Positions 47,522 to 56,490 of a stretch of DNA of 64,000 bases are shown here, one piece after another. This DNA comes from CAZQBY01 sp964540655 (GTDB lineage: Archaea; Altiarchaeota; Altiarchaeia; JAFGQM01), in assembly GCA_964540655.1 (NCBI GenBank), contig CAZINR010000002.1:7582-71581 (forward strand), written 5' to 3'. The position numbers and the translations under genes were made by a program. The notes under the pieces are model-generated. The model was not told the origin of the DNA. It saw nothing but the letters and a program-made list of their open reading frames with translations, and ran no database searches. Position 1 is the stretch's first letter. Each line of letters opens with the position of its first letter.

Positions 47522-48690
47522 GCCAGGTCGTACTTCCTGGCGATGTCCAGGAACGAGTCCTTCAGGTACTTTATCTGTCCGCCAGTCAATCCATAAGTGT
47601 TCAGCTTCCAGACCCGAGTCGCGCCCGCGAACTCGCCGACTATGCCCCTCTCCTTGAGCTCGTCGGAGAAAAAGTAGCCTCTCCTCTTGTGCGTCTTGGC
47701 GACCTTGTCGAACGTCTCCCTCGTGTCCACCTTGGTCAGCGTGTTCTTCCTGGGCATCTCCGACAGCACTTTGTTGCCCTCCACACTCAGGAAAGATTCC
47801 AGGAATTCGTTGGCGTTGGCCAGCTCCTTGCCCCAGTTCTTGACCCTCTCCTTGACATAAGGCAAGGTCGCTATCATCGCCATCATGTTCCCGCCCATGA
47901 GAGTGCAGCCCAGCATCTCCACCTCTTTGATGCCGAACTTCCTGCCGGTGACGTCGCCCTTCATCTCGGTGGTCCGCAGAACATTGTCCACCCACTCCTC
48001 TTTGACCCCCAATATGCCGGAAGGCGCCGGCGAGGCAAAGGATTTGTGCCCGGAACCCACTACGAAATCCGCACCCAGTTTTTTGCCGTCCACCGGCGCT
48101 ATCCCGACGGTGTAAGCCCCGTTGTAGAGGAAGGGGATATCATACTCTTTGGCCACCTTGCCTATGCCGTGCACGTCGTGCTCGTTGGCCAGGGAATAGT
48201 CAAAGTGGTCCATCATTATGAGCTTGGGAAGCTTGCCGTCCTTCTTCTTGACCTCCTCTATCTTCTGAGCCACTGCCTCGGACGTAATCACGCTCTTGTC
48301 GTTCAGCGGGACCTCCCGCACCAACCCTCCGGCGTGTTCCACCGCCAGGAACTCGGTGTAGTGCGCCAGAGCCGAGACTATGACCGGGTCGTCCTTGCCG
48401 ACAAGAGAGGAGACCACCGCCTGGAAGCCCCTCCGGGCCCCCGGGACCACCCTCGCCTCGTCCATGTTGATGAATTCGGCCAGCCCCTCGTGGAACTTGT
48501 GGATGTCAGGTTTGGTTATCTTGTCCAGACGGAAGGGTTTGCGGCAGTAGTCGCAGGTCGAATAGCCGTCTCCATAAGACGCGAGCGCGTTCATGGCCTC
48601 GACGCTCAGCCTGCCCGCTGCCTGTATCGGATGTATGTTTATGTACTGCTCCTCCACTATCCGAAGTGGCAAGTCCTCAGTTATGTCCAT
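47518..48690 (-). CDS. pscS: Sep-tRNA:Cys-tRNA synthase (SepCysS)
   Basis: 390 aa PLP enzyme. INIHPIQAAGRLSVEAMNAL at the N-terminus, STCDYCRKPFRLDKI (the SepCysS cysteine pair), HYTEFLAVEHAG, PFLYNGAYTVGIAPVDGKKL with the PLP-Lys in GSGHKSFASPAPSG. SepCysS converts O-phosphoseryl-tRNA-Cys made by SepRS to Cys-tRNA-Cys with a sulfur donor. Found in methanogens, Archaeoglobus and several uncultured archaeal lineages. SepRS is not in the window. Confidence 0.95.
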   Translation of the reverse strand: MDITEDLPLRIVEEQYINIHPIQAAGRLSVEAMNALASYGDGYSTCDYCRKPFRLDKITKPDIHKFHEGLAEFINMDEARVVPGARRGFQAVVSSLVGKDDPVIVSALAHYTEFLAVEHAGGLVREVPLNDKSVITSEAVAQKIEEVKKKDGKLPKLIMMDHFDYSLANEHDVHGIGKVAKEYDIPFLYNGAYTVGIAPVDGKKLGADFVVGSGHKSFASPAPSGILGVKEEWVDNVLRTTEMKGDVTGRKFGIKEVEMLGCTLMGGNMMAMIATLPYVKERVKNWGKELANANEFLESFLSVEGNKVLSEMPRKNTLTKVDTRETFDKVAKTHKRRGYFFSDELKERGIVGEFAGATRVWKLNTYGLTGGQIKYLKDSFLDIARKYDLA

Positions 48691-48721
48691 TTTCGTTTCG
48701 TTTGCTCATTACAATCCCGTA

Positions 48722-49000
48722 ATGATATGGTTTAAGATCATATCTCCTTGGACTATTAAATCCGGATTCTGTAGCCCACTCAACACATTCACTGTGGAGG
48801 CGGGCAAGCCGGTGAAATGGACGATAATAGGTGACCATGTTACGGGCTGCTCCAACGAGATAATACAGGCGGATTTCGGCATAGACGTGCCCCTAGAGAC
48901 GGGAGAGGTTAAAAGCGTATTTTTCACTCCGGAAAAGAAAGGTAAATATACGTTCTCGTGCTGGATGGAGATGCTGTTCGGCGAGATAAACGTGGTGTGA
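48722..49000 (+). CDS. Cupredoxin-like protein
   Basis: 92 aa from ATG 48722. TFTVEAGKPVKWTIIGDHVTGCSNEIIQ and KGKYTFSCWMEMLFG match a small type-1 copper domain: the ligand Cys and Met in FSCWMEM, and a further Cys in place of the usual His near GCSN. No signal peptide is present, so it would be cytoplasmic or part of the copper handoff. The next gene begins 2 bp later. Confidence 0.72.
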   Translation: MIWFKIISPWTIKSGFCSPLNTFTVEAGKPVKWTIIGDHVTGCSNEIIQADFGIDVPLETGEVKSVFFTPEKKGKYTFSCWMEMLFGEINVV

Positions 49001-49002
49001 AG

Positions 49003-49221
49003 ATGAAAAAGGCGATTTTCGTCGTGGGCGGCATGCACTGCAAGAGCTGCAACGTTCTGCTGCATGACGTGCTCATCGACATAGAGGGGGTCAAGTCCGT
49101 GCACGCGGATTTCGAGAGCGGCACGGTGAAGGTCGAGTTCGAGGACTCGGTCAGCGAAGACAAATTAAAAGAGGAGATAGGCGAGGCCGGATACGAGGTC
49201 GAAGAAGTGAAATATGTCTAG
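49003..49221 (+). CDS. HMA-domain copper chaperone
   Basis: 72 aa from ATG 49003. VGGMHCKSCNVLLHDVL carries the CxxC of heavy-metal-associated domains, with the usual ferredoxin-like beta-alpha-beta pattern (VKSVHADFESGTVKVEFED). It passes Cu(I) to the P-type ATPase encoded next; the genes overlap by 8 bp. Confidence 0.9.
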   Translation: MKKAIFVVGGMHCKSCNVLLHDVLIDIEGVKSVHADFESGTVKVEFEDSVSEDKLKEEIGEAGYEVEEVKYV

Positions 49222-51400
49222 GGTGGAGGTCAAACTAGCCGTCAAGGGGATGCATTGCGCGTCCTGCGTGAAGGTCATAGAGCTCGCGCTCAAGCGCGCC
49301 GAGGGCGTAAGCGAAGCCAGTGTCAACCTCTCGACCGAGACGGCCCTCGTCGAGTATGACGAGGACAAAATAGATAAGGGGGAAATAATAAATATAATAA
49401 AGGACAAGGGCTACGACGCAACCGTGTTCGGCGAGAAGGATCAGGAGATGCTGGAGCTGGAGAAGAAGAAAGATTTAGACAGGACGAAAAAGCTCCTCCT
49501 CTTTTCCGTCTCACTGGCCGTGCCCGCGCTTATATTCGGCATGGTTCTGATGAATTTTCCCTACAGGGCATATGTACTATTCCTCTTGGCCACGCCGGTC
49601 CAACTGGGCGCAGGATACAGATTCTACAAGGGGGCGTGGGTCGCTCTGAAGAACAAGACGGCCAACATGGACACTCTGATAACCGTGGGGACCACTACCG
49701 CTTATGTGTACAGCATAATCGTGGTCCTCCTGGCCTCGCAGCAGGATATAATGGCCGGCGGCCCGGAGCAGTACTTCGAGACCTCGGCCGTCTTGATAAC
49801 GTTCGTCCTTCTGGGCAAGTATCTCGAGGACAAGGCCAAGGGCCGGACCTCCTCCGCTATAAAGAAGCTAATGGGATTGGCCCCCAAAACAGCCCGGGTA
49901 ATCAGGGAAGGAAAGGAGGTGGAGATTCCCGTAGGCGATGTCAAAGTGGGTGACATCGTCAGGGTGCGTCCCGGCGAGAAGGTCCCGGTGGACGGGGTTC
50001 TGACAGAAGGCTCCAGCAGCCTGGACGAGTCCATGATAACCGGCGAGAGCATACCCGTAGAGAAGGTGAAGGGCGACAAGGTCTTCGGCTCGACCATCAA
50101 CCAGCACGGCACGTTTTTGTTCAAGGCNNNNNNNNNNATAATAAGGCTGGTGCAGGAAGCGCAGGGTTCGCGCGCACCCATACAGCGCTTCGCCGACGTC
50201 ATATCGAGCTACTTCGTGCCTGCAGTCATATTCATAGCGCTGGTCACCTTCGCGGTCTGGTACCTTCTCATAGGGCAGGAGCTGGCATTCGCGCTGGTAG
50301 CCAGCGTATCGGTCCTGGTGATATCCTGCCCGTGCGCGCTTGGCTTGGCCACTCCGACCGCCATAATGGTGGGCATAGGCAAGGGCGCGAACAGGGGCAT
50401 ACTGATAAAGAGCGGCGAGGCCCTCGAGACTTTTCAAAAAGTGGATGCGGTGATATTCGACAAGACCGGCACGCTCACCGAGGGCAAACCCTCTGTGACG
50501 GACGTGGTGCCGTTCGAGGGTTTTGATGGGGAACAGCTCATGACCCTCGCTGCCAGCGTGGAGGCGTCTTCGGAGCATCCGCTCGCCGACGCCATACTGG
50601 CCAGGGCCAAGGAGGACGGCATAGAGCCGGAGAAGGCCACCGATTTCAAGGCCATACCCGGGCACGGCGTCTCCTGCAAGGTCGGCGGGAAGGGGATACT
50701 TCTAGGCAACCGCAAGCTGATGGCCGATTACGGCATAAAGACCCGGCCCTTCGAGGGCGAGCTGGAGAGTCTGGAAGAAGACGGCAAGACTGTCGTTCTT
50801 CTGGCGGCAGATAAGAGGCCGGCGGGGGCAATAGCCATAGCCGACCTCCCAAAGGAGACGTCGAAAAAAGCGATAAAAGCCTTGGAAGGCATGGGCATAG
50901 AGACCTACATGATATCCGGCGACAACAAGCGCACCGCCGAGGCAATAGGCCGGAGGCTGGGCATATCCAAGGTCTTCGCCGAGGTCCTTCCCGAGGACAA
51001 GGCGGAGTACGTCAAGAAGCTTCAAAACGGGGGCAAGACCGTGGCGATGGTGGGCGACGGCATAAACGATGCCCCGGCGCTCGCGCAGTCCGAGGTGGGG
51101 GTTGTGATGGCTTCGGGAACCGACGTGTCCATGGAGACCGGCGGGATAGTTCTCATGAAGAACGACCCGGTGGATGTAGTGCGCGCGGTGAGGCTCAGCA
51201 AGAAGACCATGGGCAAGATAAAGCAGAACCTGTTCTGGGCCTTGATATATAATGTCATCGGCATACCCCTGGCCGCAGGAGTGTTCTACTTTTGGACCGG
51301 CTGGCTGCTCAGCCCGATGATAGCGGGTGGTGCCATGGCCATGAGCTCGGTCTCCGTGGTGACCAATTCTCTGCTGTTGAAGCGGGCCAAGATAGAATAG
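49214..51400 (+). CDS. copA: Copper-transporting P1B-type ATPase (CopA)
   Basis: 728 aa as given, with four undefined residues. An N-terminal HMA domain (GMHCASC), the actuator GESIPVEK, the CPC motif in SCPCALGLATPTA, DKTGTLTEGK, SEHPLADAIL and VGDGINDAPAL. This is a P1B-1 Cu(I) exporter. The run of ten N at 50128-50137 falls in the segment that usually reads FKATKVGxDTxLxQI; about eight more codons than the N run allows are probably missing, so the gap length is nominal. Confidence 0.95.
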   Translation: MSRVEVKLAVKGMHCASCVKVIELALKRAEGVSEASVNLSTETALVEYDEDKIDKGEIINIIKDKGYDATVFGEKDQEMLELEKKKDLDRTKKLLLFSVSLAVPALIFGMVLMNFPYRAYVLFLLATPVQLGAGYRFYKGAWVALKNKTANMDTLITVGTTTAYVYSIIVVLLASQQDIMAGGPEQYFETSAVLITFVLLGKYLEDKAKGRTSSAIKKLMGLAPKTARVIREGKEVEIPVGDVKVGDIVRVRPGEKVPVDGVLTEGSSSLDESMITGESIPVEKVKGDKVFGSTINQHGTFLFKXXXXIIRLVQEAQGSRAPIQRFADVISSYFVPAVIFIALVTFAVWYLLIGQELAFALVASVSVLVISCPCALGLATPTAIMVGIGKGANRGILIKSGEALETFQKVDAVIFDKTGTLTEGKPSVTDVVPFEGFDGEQLMTLAASVEASSEHPLADAILARAKEDGIEPEKATDFKAIPGHGVSCKVGGKGILLGNRKLMADYGIKTRPFEGELESLEEDGKTVVLLAADKRPAGAIAIADLPKETSKKAIKALEGMGIETYMISGDNKRTAEAIGRRLGISKVFAEVLPEDKAEYVKKLQNGGKTVAMVGDGINDAPALAQSEVGVVMASGTDVSMETGGIVLMKNDPVDVVRAVRLSKKTMGKIKQNLFWALIYNVIGIPLAAGVFYFWTGWLLSPMIAGGAMAMSSVSVVTNSLLLKRAKIE
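50128..50137. other. Assembly gap (10 N)
   Basis: Ten undetermined bases inside copA. The family alignment suggests the true gap is longer, about 34-36 nt, still in frame. Confidence 0.9.
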
Positions 51401-51430
51401 TTTTTCTTGCCCGGACGTATAGCTAATACG

Positions 51431-51670
51431 ATGTCTCAGAAGAAGCTGTCCAAGGTCGAGTTCAAGGTCAATGGCCTCTTTACCGAGGGTCATGCGCGCA
51501 GATGCGAGGCGATGATACGCAATTCGGCTGGGGGCATAGAGAACGCCAAGGCCAACTCTGTCACAGAGCGGGTCGAGGTCGTCTTCGACGCGCGCAAGCA
51601 GACGCCGCACAGCATAAGGGACATAATAGACGAGACTGGATACACAGTCACAGGCATACCCAAAAGCTGA
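51431..51670 (+). CDS. HMA-like domain lacking the CxxC motif
   Basis: 79 aa. The fold pattern (VEFKVNGLFTEGHARRCEAM, then IENAKANSVTERVEVVFDAR) resembles a heavy-metal-associated domain, but the CxxC is replaced by TEGHARRC with only the last cysteine kept. Next to copA and the chaperone, it may have lost copper binding or bind differently. Confidence 0.7.
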   Translation: MSQKKLSKVEFKVNGLFTEGHARRCEAMIRNSAGGIENAKANSVTERVEVVFDARKQTPHSIRDIIDETGYTVTGIPKS

Positions 51671-51698
51671 TTTTTCTTCTTTCCCTGAGAATAAGAGC

Positions 51699-52520
51699 GT
51701 GGACTGCCGATGCGCAGTCTGCTTCCTACTGCTGGCGAACTTAATCAGCGCAGCCCCCCTCAAGCTAGACGGTGAGTTACACTACAACTCGTTAGAGGTT
51801 ACACTACATAATCGCGAGGATTCCGAGGTTTTCTTCGACCTTGGATTCCAGCTCAAAAAGAAGACTGAAGACTGGCGACTGGTGGACCGCCTTGACTGCG
51901 GCGGCAACTCGTCTGTCCCGGGCCTTGGATCAAGGGTCTTCAACTGCAGTTACACTGCGCCCGGAGAGCCTGGCAGCTACAAGATATATGCGCGCGCAGA
52001 CATCGTGAATGGCACCTATGCCTACAAGGATTTCTTCTTCGATGTAGGCCAGAACGGATTCGAAGAAGCGGAGCCCGAGAGCGACGTGGTCCTCGAGTTC
52101 TTGTCGGTCCCGGAAGAGGTTAGGACTGGTGAGGAGTTCTCGGTGATCGTGAACGTCACAGCGCGCAGAGACGTTTCAATGGAGATCTACTCCTATGTGT
52201 ATGGAAGCAAGACCTGCCATTCATTCTACGGATGGAAGGGCAACGCCCAGAAGCACGCTTTCAAAAAAGGGGAACACAGCACAATCAATCTTAGTGACTC
52301 GGTGGACCACGACACTGCAAACGGCACCTACTCGCTCAAGGTGCGCGCAAGGGGTGATAAGGACTGGGACATAATGTGCGAGATAAGAGTGATTCAGACA
52401 TCTCCCGATTTAGGATCCGAAGTCCCGTCGGCTGACGAACCCATGGACGTTACCGGATGGGTTGTCTTTTTGATTGCTCTGGTCCCCTTGGCCATACTGG
52501 CGATAGCGAGGCTGCTTTAA
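51699..52520 (+). CDS. Exported single-pass membrane protein, unknown
   Basis: 273 aa with a GTG start. A signal peptide (CAVCFLLLANLISAAP), a beta-rich ectodomain with NGTY-type sequons and two or three Ig-like repeats (LEVTLHNREDSEVFFDLGF; EVRTGEEFSVIVNVTARRD), and a C-terminal membrane anchor (VVFLIALVPLAILAIARLL). Inside the gene, two GTTACACTAC words (51777, 51795) and AAGACTGAAGACTG (51861-51874) coincide with words of the cassette arrays. Possibly a surface protein; it overlaps the next gene by 4 bp at the ends. Confidence 0.68.
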   Translation: MDCRCAVCFLLLANLISAAPLKLDGELHYNSLEVTLHNREDSEVFFDLGFQLKKKTEDWRLVDRLDCGGNSSVPGLGSRVFNCSYTAPGEPGSYKIYARADIVNGTYAYKDFFFDVGQNGFEEAEPESDVVLEFLSVPEEVRTGEEFSVIVNVTARRDVSMEIYSYVYGSKTCHSFYGWKGNAQKHAFKKGEHSTINLSDSVDHDTANGTYSLKVRARGDKDWDIMCEIRVIQTSPDLGSEVPSADEPMDVTGWVVFLIALVPLAILAIARLL

Positions 52521-54106
52521 TCGCCCCGGCTCTTTATGTCCTTCAGGAAGTCATCCACATACTGGTGGACGTCCTCGCCAGCGCTCTTCTCGGCCTCCTC
52601 TTCGGGCTCTTCTTCCGCTTTCTCCTCGACTTTTTTGGGCTTTGCTTTCCTCGCCGCCTTTTTCTCCCTTTTCTCCTCCTCGGCCCTCTTCCGCTCTTCC
52701 TCCTTGGCTTTCCTCCTCTGCTCTTCAGCCCACCTCTGCTGCATCCTCTTCCAGTCTTTCTCCTTTTTCTTCACTTCTTTGGGCTCTTCTTTCACTTCTC
52801 CTTCAGCCCCTGCCGTGGCTTTAGCGGATTTCTCCTTCTTTGACTCTTCCTTGCCGGGTTTTCTCAGCAGGTTCTTGGCGAAGCCCCACCTCCTTCTGGA
52901 CTTCTCGACCTTCTCTTCCTTTTTGGCCTTTTCCTCTGCCTCCTTCTCGACTTCCTCTCTTTTCCTCTTCTTTTCCTCCGCCTCTTTCTTGAGCGCGGCC
53001 AGAATCATCCTCCGCCTTTCTTCCTTTTTTCTTTTTACCTCGGCGAGACGCTCTTCTTCCCGGCGGTTTAGCTCCGATTCGGCTTCTGCCTTTCCCTCTC
53101 CATCTTTAGCCGCCGCTATCTTCTTCAGCTCCTCTTCGTGGCCCTTCCTTTTGTCTTCGCTCCTCTTCAGCTCCTCTCTCTTCTCGTTGAGCTTGGCCTT
53201 CAGTATCCTGCTGACATCCTCCTCTATGCCCTTCTCCACCTCCGGCGGTATCAGTCGCTCATCCCTTATTGTGTACTTCCTGAACATGAGTATTGATATA
53301 AGAACGGCTATGGCTATTATTAATATGGGGATGTACACTATCGGACTGTTCCAATCCATCCCGGGTTCGGGGTTGGGGCCCCTCTCTTCTATCGTGCCGG
53401 CGAACGCCTGCGAGTGCTCTAATATCTTGCAGTCGAGGTCGCTTTCCGCGTCGCAGTCCGGGTCGCAGATGTCGTCATATTCGCCATCGCAGTACCCCTC
53501 GGCTATGCCCGAGTCGCAATCCAGCGGGCAGCTCCCCCGGTTCTCTCTCGGCTCGCATATCCCGTTTCCGCACTCGTGGCAGTCCTGCGGGCAGCTCACT
53601 CTGTCCTCATTGGCCGTGCACAAACCGTCCCCGCACTCAGCGCAGTCCGGGCATTCCGGCCCCTCGTGGGGGTCGCATATCCAGTCCCCGCACTCGGTGC
53701 AGTCCTGATGGCAGTTGCTGCGGTTCTCGTAACCGTAGCATAAACCGTCCCCGCACGTGGTGTTGACATAGACCAGTATTGTCTTGCCGCAGGCCTTGAC
53801 CAGATGGTGGCCCACCTTGTTAGGGATGTATTCGGCTATGCCCTTCTCGTTTGTGGTGACGTTGACCTTCCTTACGTGGTCGGAGGTGTTGTAGTAATGT
53901 ATGCCCACCTCCTCGTCCACCTGCGGCTGGAAGTCGCGCAGCATACCCCTAGTGACGCTGATTTTCATGACCTGCCCGTAGATGGGTTCGTCGGGGATTA
54001 TGTCAACGTTGCAGGTCTCCACCACCTTTCCGTGGCAGAACGGGCAGTCGACGGCCGATGCCCCTCCCAGCATCAAGAGTAAGACTAACGCCAGATACTT
54101 TTTCAT
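52517..54106 (-). CDS. Exported membrane protein with CGDGxC repeats and coiled-coil tail
   Basis: 529 aa. A signal peptide (LALVLLLMLGGASA), CPFCHGK, a beta domain, then four or more tandem Cys repeats (CGDGLCYGYENRSNCHQDC; CGDWICDPHEGPECPDC; CGDGLCTANEDRVSCPQDC; CGNGICEPRENRGSCPLDC), a membrane helix (IVYIPILIIAIAVLISILMF) and a 250-residue Lys/Glu-rich coiled coil. The CGDGxC repeats are outside, the coiled coil inside. Similar designs are common in archaeal genomes of uncertain function; a role in surface structure or sensing is inferred. Confidence 0.72.
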   Translation of the reverse strand: MKKYLALVLLLMLGGASAVDCPFCHGKVVETCNVDIIPDEPIYGQVMKISVTRGMLRDFQPQVDEEVGIHYYNTSDHVRKVNVTTNEKGIAEYIPNKVGHHLVKACGKTILVYVNTTCGDGLCYGYENRSNCHQDCTECGDWICDPHEGPECPDCAECGDGLCTANEDRVSCPQDCHECGNGICEPRENRGSCPLDCDSGIAEGYCDGEYDDICDPDCDAESDLDCKILEHSQAFAGTIEERGPNPEPGMDWNSPIVYIPILIIAIAVLISILMFRKYTIRDERLIPPEVEKGIEEDVSRILKAKLNEKREELKRSEDKRKGHEEELKKIAAAKDGEGKAEAESELNRREEERLAEVKRKKEERRRMILAALKKEAEEKKRKREEVEKEAEEKAKKEEKVEKSRRRWGFAKNLLRKPGKEESKKEKSAKATAGAEGEVKEEPKEVKKKEKDWKRMQQRWAEEQRRKAKEEERKRAEEEKREKKAARKAKPKKVEEKAEEEPEEEAEKSAGEDVHQYVDDFLKDIKSRGD

Positions 54107-54177
54107 GCTGTTTCTTTCACAGAGCTTTAATTAAAAATATGCTGCGCTTTTAAGTTCCGCGCGTTTAAACTTTCAAC

Positions 54178-54558
54178 ATGACCTTCTACCGCAAGGGCGC
54201 CGACTTCGAGCGCAGTCTGGTCAGGGATCTCTGGGAAAACGGCTTCGCGGCCATAAGGGCGGCGGGCAGCGGTTCCGCGCCGCTGCCCATCCCGGACATC
54301 ATCGCTATGAAGGACGGCAGGGTCATAATAATCGAGTGCAAGACCACGGGCAAGGACTCGTTCAGGCTTGGCAAGAAAGACGTCGAGACGCTTGAGACGT
54401 TCCGGTCGAGGGCCGACTGCGAGGCATATATAGCGGTCAAGTTCGACCGCAAGAAGCCGAGGTTCTTCCCTCTCGACCTGCTCTCAGGGAAGAAGATATC
54501 CAAAGCCGACACGTCCATAAGCTTCGAGACGCTCGTGGGCTTCCAGAAGACCCTATAG
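54178..54558 (+). CDS. hjc: Holliday junction resolvase Hjc
   Basis: 126 aa. RKGADFERSLVRDLWENGF with the catalytic Glu, IPDIIAMKDGRVIIIECKTT with the PD-ExK active site (D, E, K), and a C-terminal AYIAVKFDRKKPRFFPLD strand. Resolves four-way junctions in archaeal recombination. Its stop is 2 bp inside the next gene's end on the other strand. Confidence 0.93.
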   Translation: MTFYRKGADFERSLVRDLWENGFAAIRAAGSGSAPLPIPDIIAMKDGRVIIIECKTTGKDSFRLGKKDVETLETFRSRADCEAYIAVKFDRKKPRFFPLDLLSGKKISKADTSISFETLVGFQKTL

Positions 54559-55758
54559 GCCGGCCTTCTCCAAGGCGGTGTCGCCCCCGCCGCTCCAGCT
54601 CCATTTGCCCTTGGCGGGCTCGTCTTTTTCCCCCCCCCCCTCGCCCTCTTCGCCGCCCCCCCGCCTCTTCAGCATGGTGAGGATCAGTATCCCCGCCAGA
54701 AGCAGGCCTATCAGGATGAAATAGATGGTGTAGTCCGGCGCTTCCTCGACTATGACCACGGGCTCGTCGCCATCATCATCAGGCGGCTCTATCCCGGCTA
54801 GGGCCACCGCCTCGTTTATCAGCCCGCGCGCCTCCTGGTAATCGCCGCTCGCGAAGGCCTTGGAGGCCTCATTATACTTCTCGGCCGCCTGCGGGTTCGT
54901 GGAATCCTTGATTATGCCATAAGCTTCGTCAAGACGGTCCTTGGTCTCTTTCCTCTCGAAACGGGTCTCCAGATTCCCCAAGACGGTTTCCTTGAACGCT
55001 TCCTCGCCTTCCGCATATTCCTCCATCCCTGCGGCAAGCCCCTCGAGCCTCTGGCCGAATATCTGGGCATCGCTCGGGTTTATGGCCGCCACGTAGATTT
55101 CTTCGAGCGACGTCGCCATCGTATTGTAATCGTTTATGAAACCTCCCCACGACTCGCTGAAGTTCTGCGCGAGGCTTATAGTGTGGTTGAAGAGGTCCAG
55201 ATAGTCTATGAGCATTATGCAGTCCGGTCCGGAGAAGAATTCTTCTGAGCGATTATAAAGGCCGTCCACCTGTTCTGCCAGCCCCGTCGCCTTGTCTCTG
55301 ACTTCTGCGAGCTGGTCCTTGAACCTGACGTATGCGGCCGCAGTTATGTGGCCGTCGTTTTTCAGCGTTAGCAGTATGTTCTGGTAATTATGGGTGGTCG
55401 AGTTCAAGCCGCGCATCTCTATCGCCAGGCTGGGGTCGGTTATGAACTGGCGGAAGATGTAAGAGCTGCCAACGTCCTCGGCGTATCTGACAGACACCAG
55501 GTCCGGCAGGAGATCACTCTCTAAAGGGACTACAGCGCCGTCCTGCTGCGATATCGCCAGGACCACGTTCTGCTTGTTGCCGAAATAGGTGAACTCGCAG
55601 AGCCAGTAGGAGCCCTCGCAGGAGACGGGGCCCGTGACCTGTATGGTCTCGCCCTCCCCGGCGTACTGGTTGCAGACGTTCCCGGCACCCTCCTGGCTCA
55701 GCTGGGCGGAGGCTATGGGCACCAGAAGGAAGAGGCAAATCAGGGCGGCTTTTTTCAT
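54553..55758 (-). CDS. Exported helical protein with C-terminal membrane anchor, unknown
   Basis: 401 aa. A signal peptide (AALICLFLLVPIASAQ), a Cys-containing N-terminal domain (CEGSYWLCEFTYFGNKQNV), a long helical middle (EYAEGEEAFKETVLGNLETR; YNEASKAFASGDYQEARGL, TPR-like), an acidic linker and a membrane helix (DYTIYFILIGLLLAGILILT), then a Gly/Glu-rich tail. Looks like an extracellular helical bundle. Divergent from trmJ. Function unknown. Confidence 0.68.
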   Translation of the reverse strand: MKKAALICLFLLVPIASAQLSQEGAGNVCNQYAGEGETIQVTGPVSCEGSYWLCEFTYFGNKQNVVLAISQQDGAVVPLESDLLPDLVSVRYAEDVGSSYIFRQFITDPSLAIEMRGLNSTTHNYQNILLTLKNDGHITAAAYVRFKDQLAEVRDKATGLAEQVDGLYNRSEEFFSGPDCIMLIDYLDLFNHTISLAQNFSESWGGFINDYNTMATSLEEIYVAAINPSDAQIFGQRLEGLAAGMEEYAEGEEAFKETVLGNLETRFERKETKDRLDEAYGIIKDSTNPQAAEKYNEASKAFASGDYQEARGLINEAVALAGIEPPDDDGDEPVVIVEEAPDYTIYFILIGLLLAGILILTMLKRRGGGEEGEGGGEKDEPAKGKWSWSGGGDTALEKAGL

Positions 55759-55794
55759 TTTAGGGCCTATAATTAATGCCTTCTGGTTAAAAAG

Positions 55795-56481
55795 ATGGAA
55801 GTGAGGGTGGTCCTCCTGCGGCCGCAGGAGGAGGGGAACGTCGGGGCCATAGCGCGCGCCATGAGGAACTTCGGTTTTGAAGAGTTATTTCTTGTCAACC
55901 CCTGCGAGCTCGGGGGAGTGGCCCGGGCGTTCGCCAGTCACGGCATGACTGTCCTGGAGAAGTCTAAAACGGTCTCCAGTTTTCAGTCTGCGGTCCGCGG
56001 CTGCCAGCATATAGTGGGGACTACAGGCAAGAAGGGCGGGCACAAGACGCCCAAGAGAAAGGCGCCCCTGACCCCGGAGCAGCTAAGGGAGACGCTCCCG
56101 CCCGGGAAGGTGGCCCTGGTATTCGGCAACGAGGCCTATGGCGTCCCCAACGAGCTTCTGGGCAAGACGGATTTTGTGGTCCGCATCCCGGCTAACCCGG
56201 AGTACCCCATCCTCAACCTGGCCCAGAGCGTCTGCGTGGTCCTCTACGAGCTCGCCAAGAAGAGTTACGAGAAGACGGTCAGGGAGAAGCCTCTCACGCG
56301 CAAGATGCGCGCGCAGCTGGACAAATACACGGGCCAGATAGTGGAGCAAGTCTACGAGCAGCCCCACCAGCAGAGGATGATAGATTCCACATTGAGGCGC
56401 ATCTACGGCAAGTCTCTGCTGACCGAGCAGGAGGGGCGGAGGATTATAAGCTTCTACCGGAAGATTATGAGGAAACTGTAA
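55795..56481 (+). CDS. trmJ: tRNA (cytidine/uridine-2'-O-)-methyltransferase TrmJ
   Basis: 228 aa SPOUT enzyme. VVLLRPQEEGNVGAIARAM is the archaeal TrmJ start; LVFGNEAYGVPNELL is motif II and NPEYPILNLAQSVCVVLYEL motif III, the trefoil-knot SAM site. It methylates the ribose of nucleotide 32 in tRNAs. Inside the gene, CAGTTTTCAGTCTGCGGTC (55978-55996) resembles a cassette-arm word. Confidence 0.93.
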   Translation: MEVRVVLLRPQEEGNVGAIARAMRNFGFEELFLVNPCELGGVARAFASHGMTVLEKSKTVSSFQSAVRGCQHIVGTTGKKGGHKTPKRKAPLTPEQLRETLPPGKVALVFGNEAYGVPNELLGKTDFVVRIPANPEYPILNLAQSVCVVLYELAKKSYEKTVREKPLTRKMRAQLDKYTGQIVEQVYEQPHQQRMIDSTLRRIYGKSLLTEQEGRRIISFYRKIMRKL

Positions 56482-56490
56482 AACCCTCGC

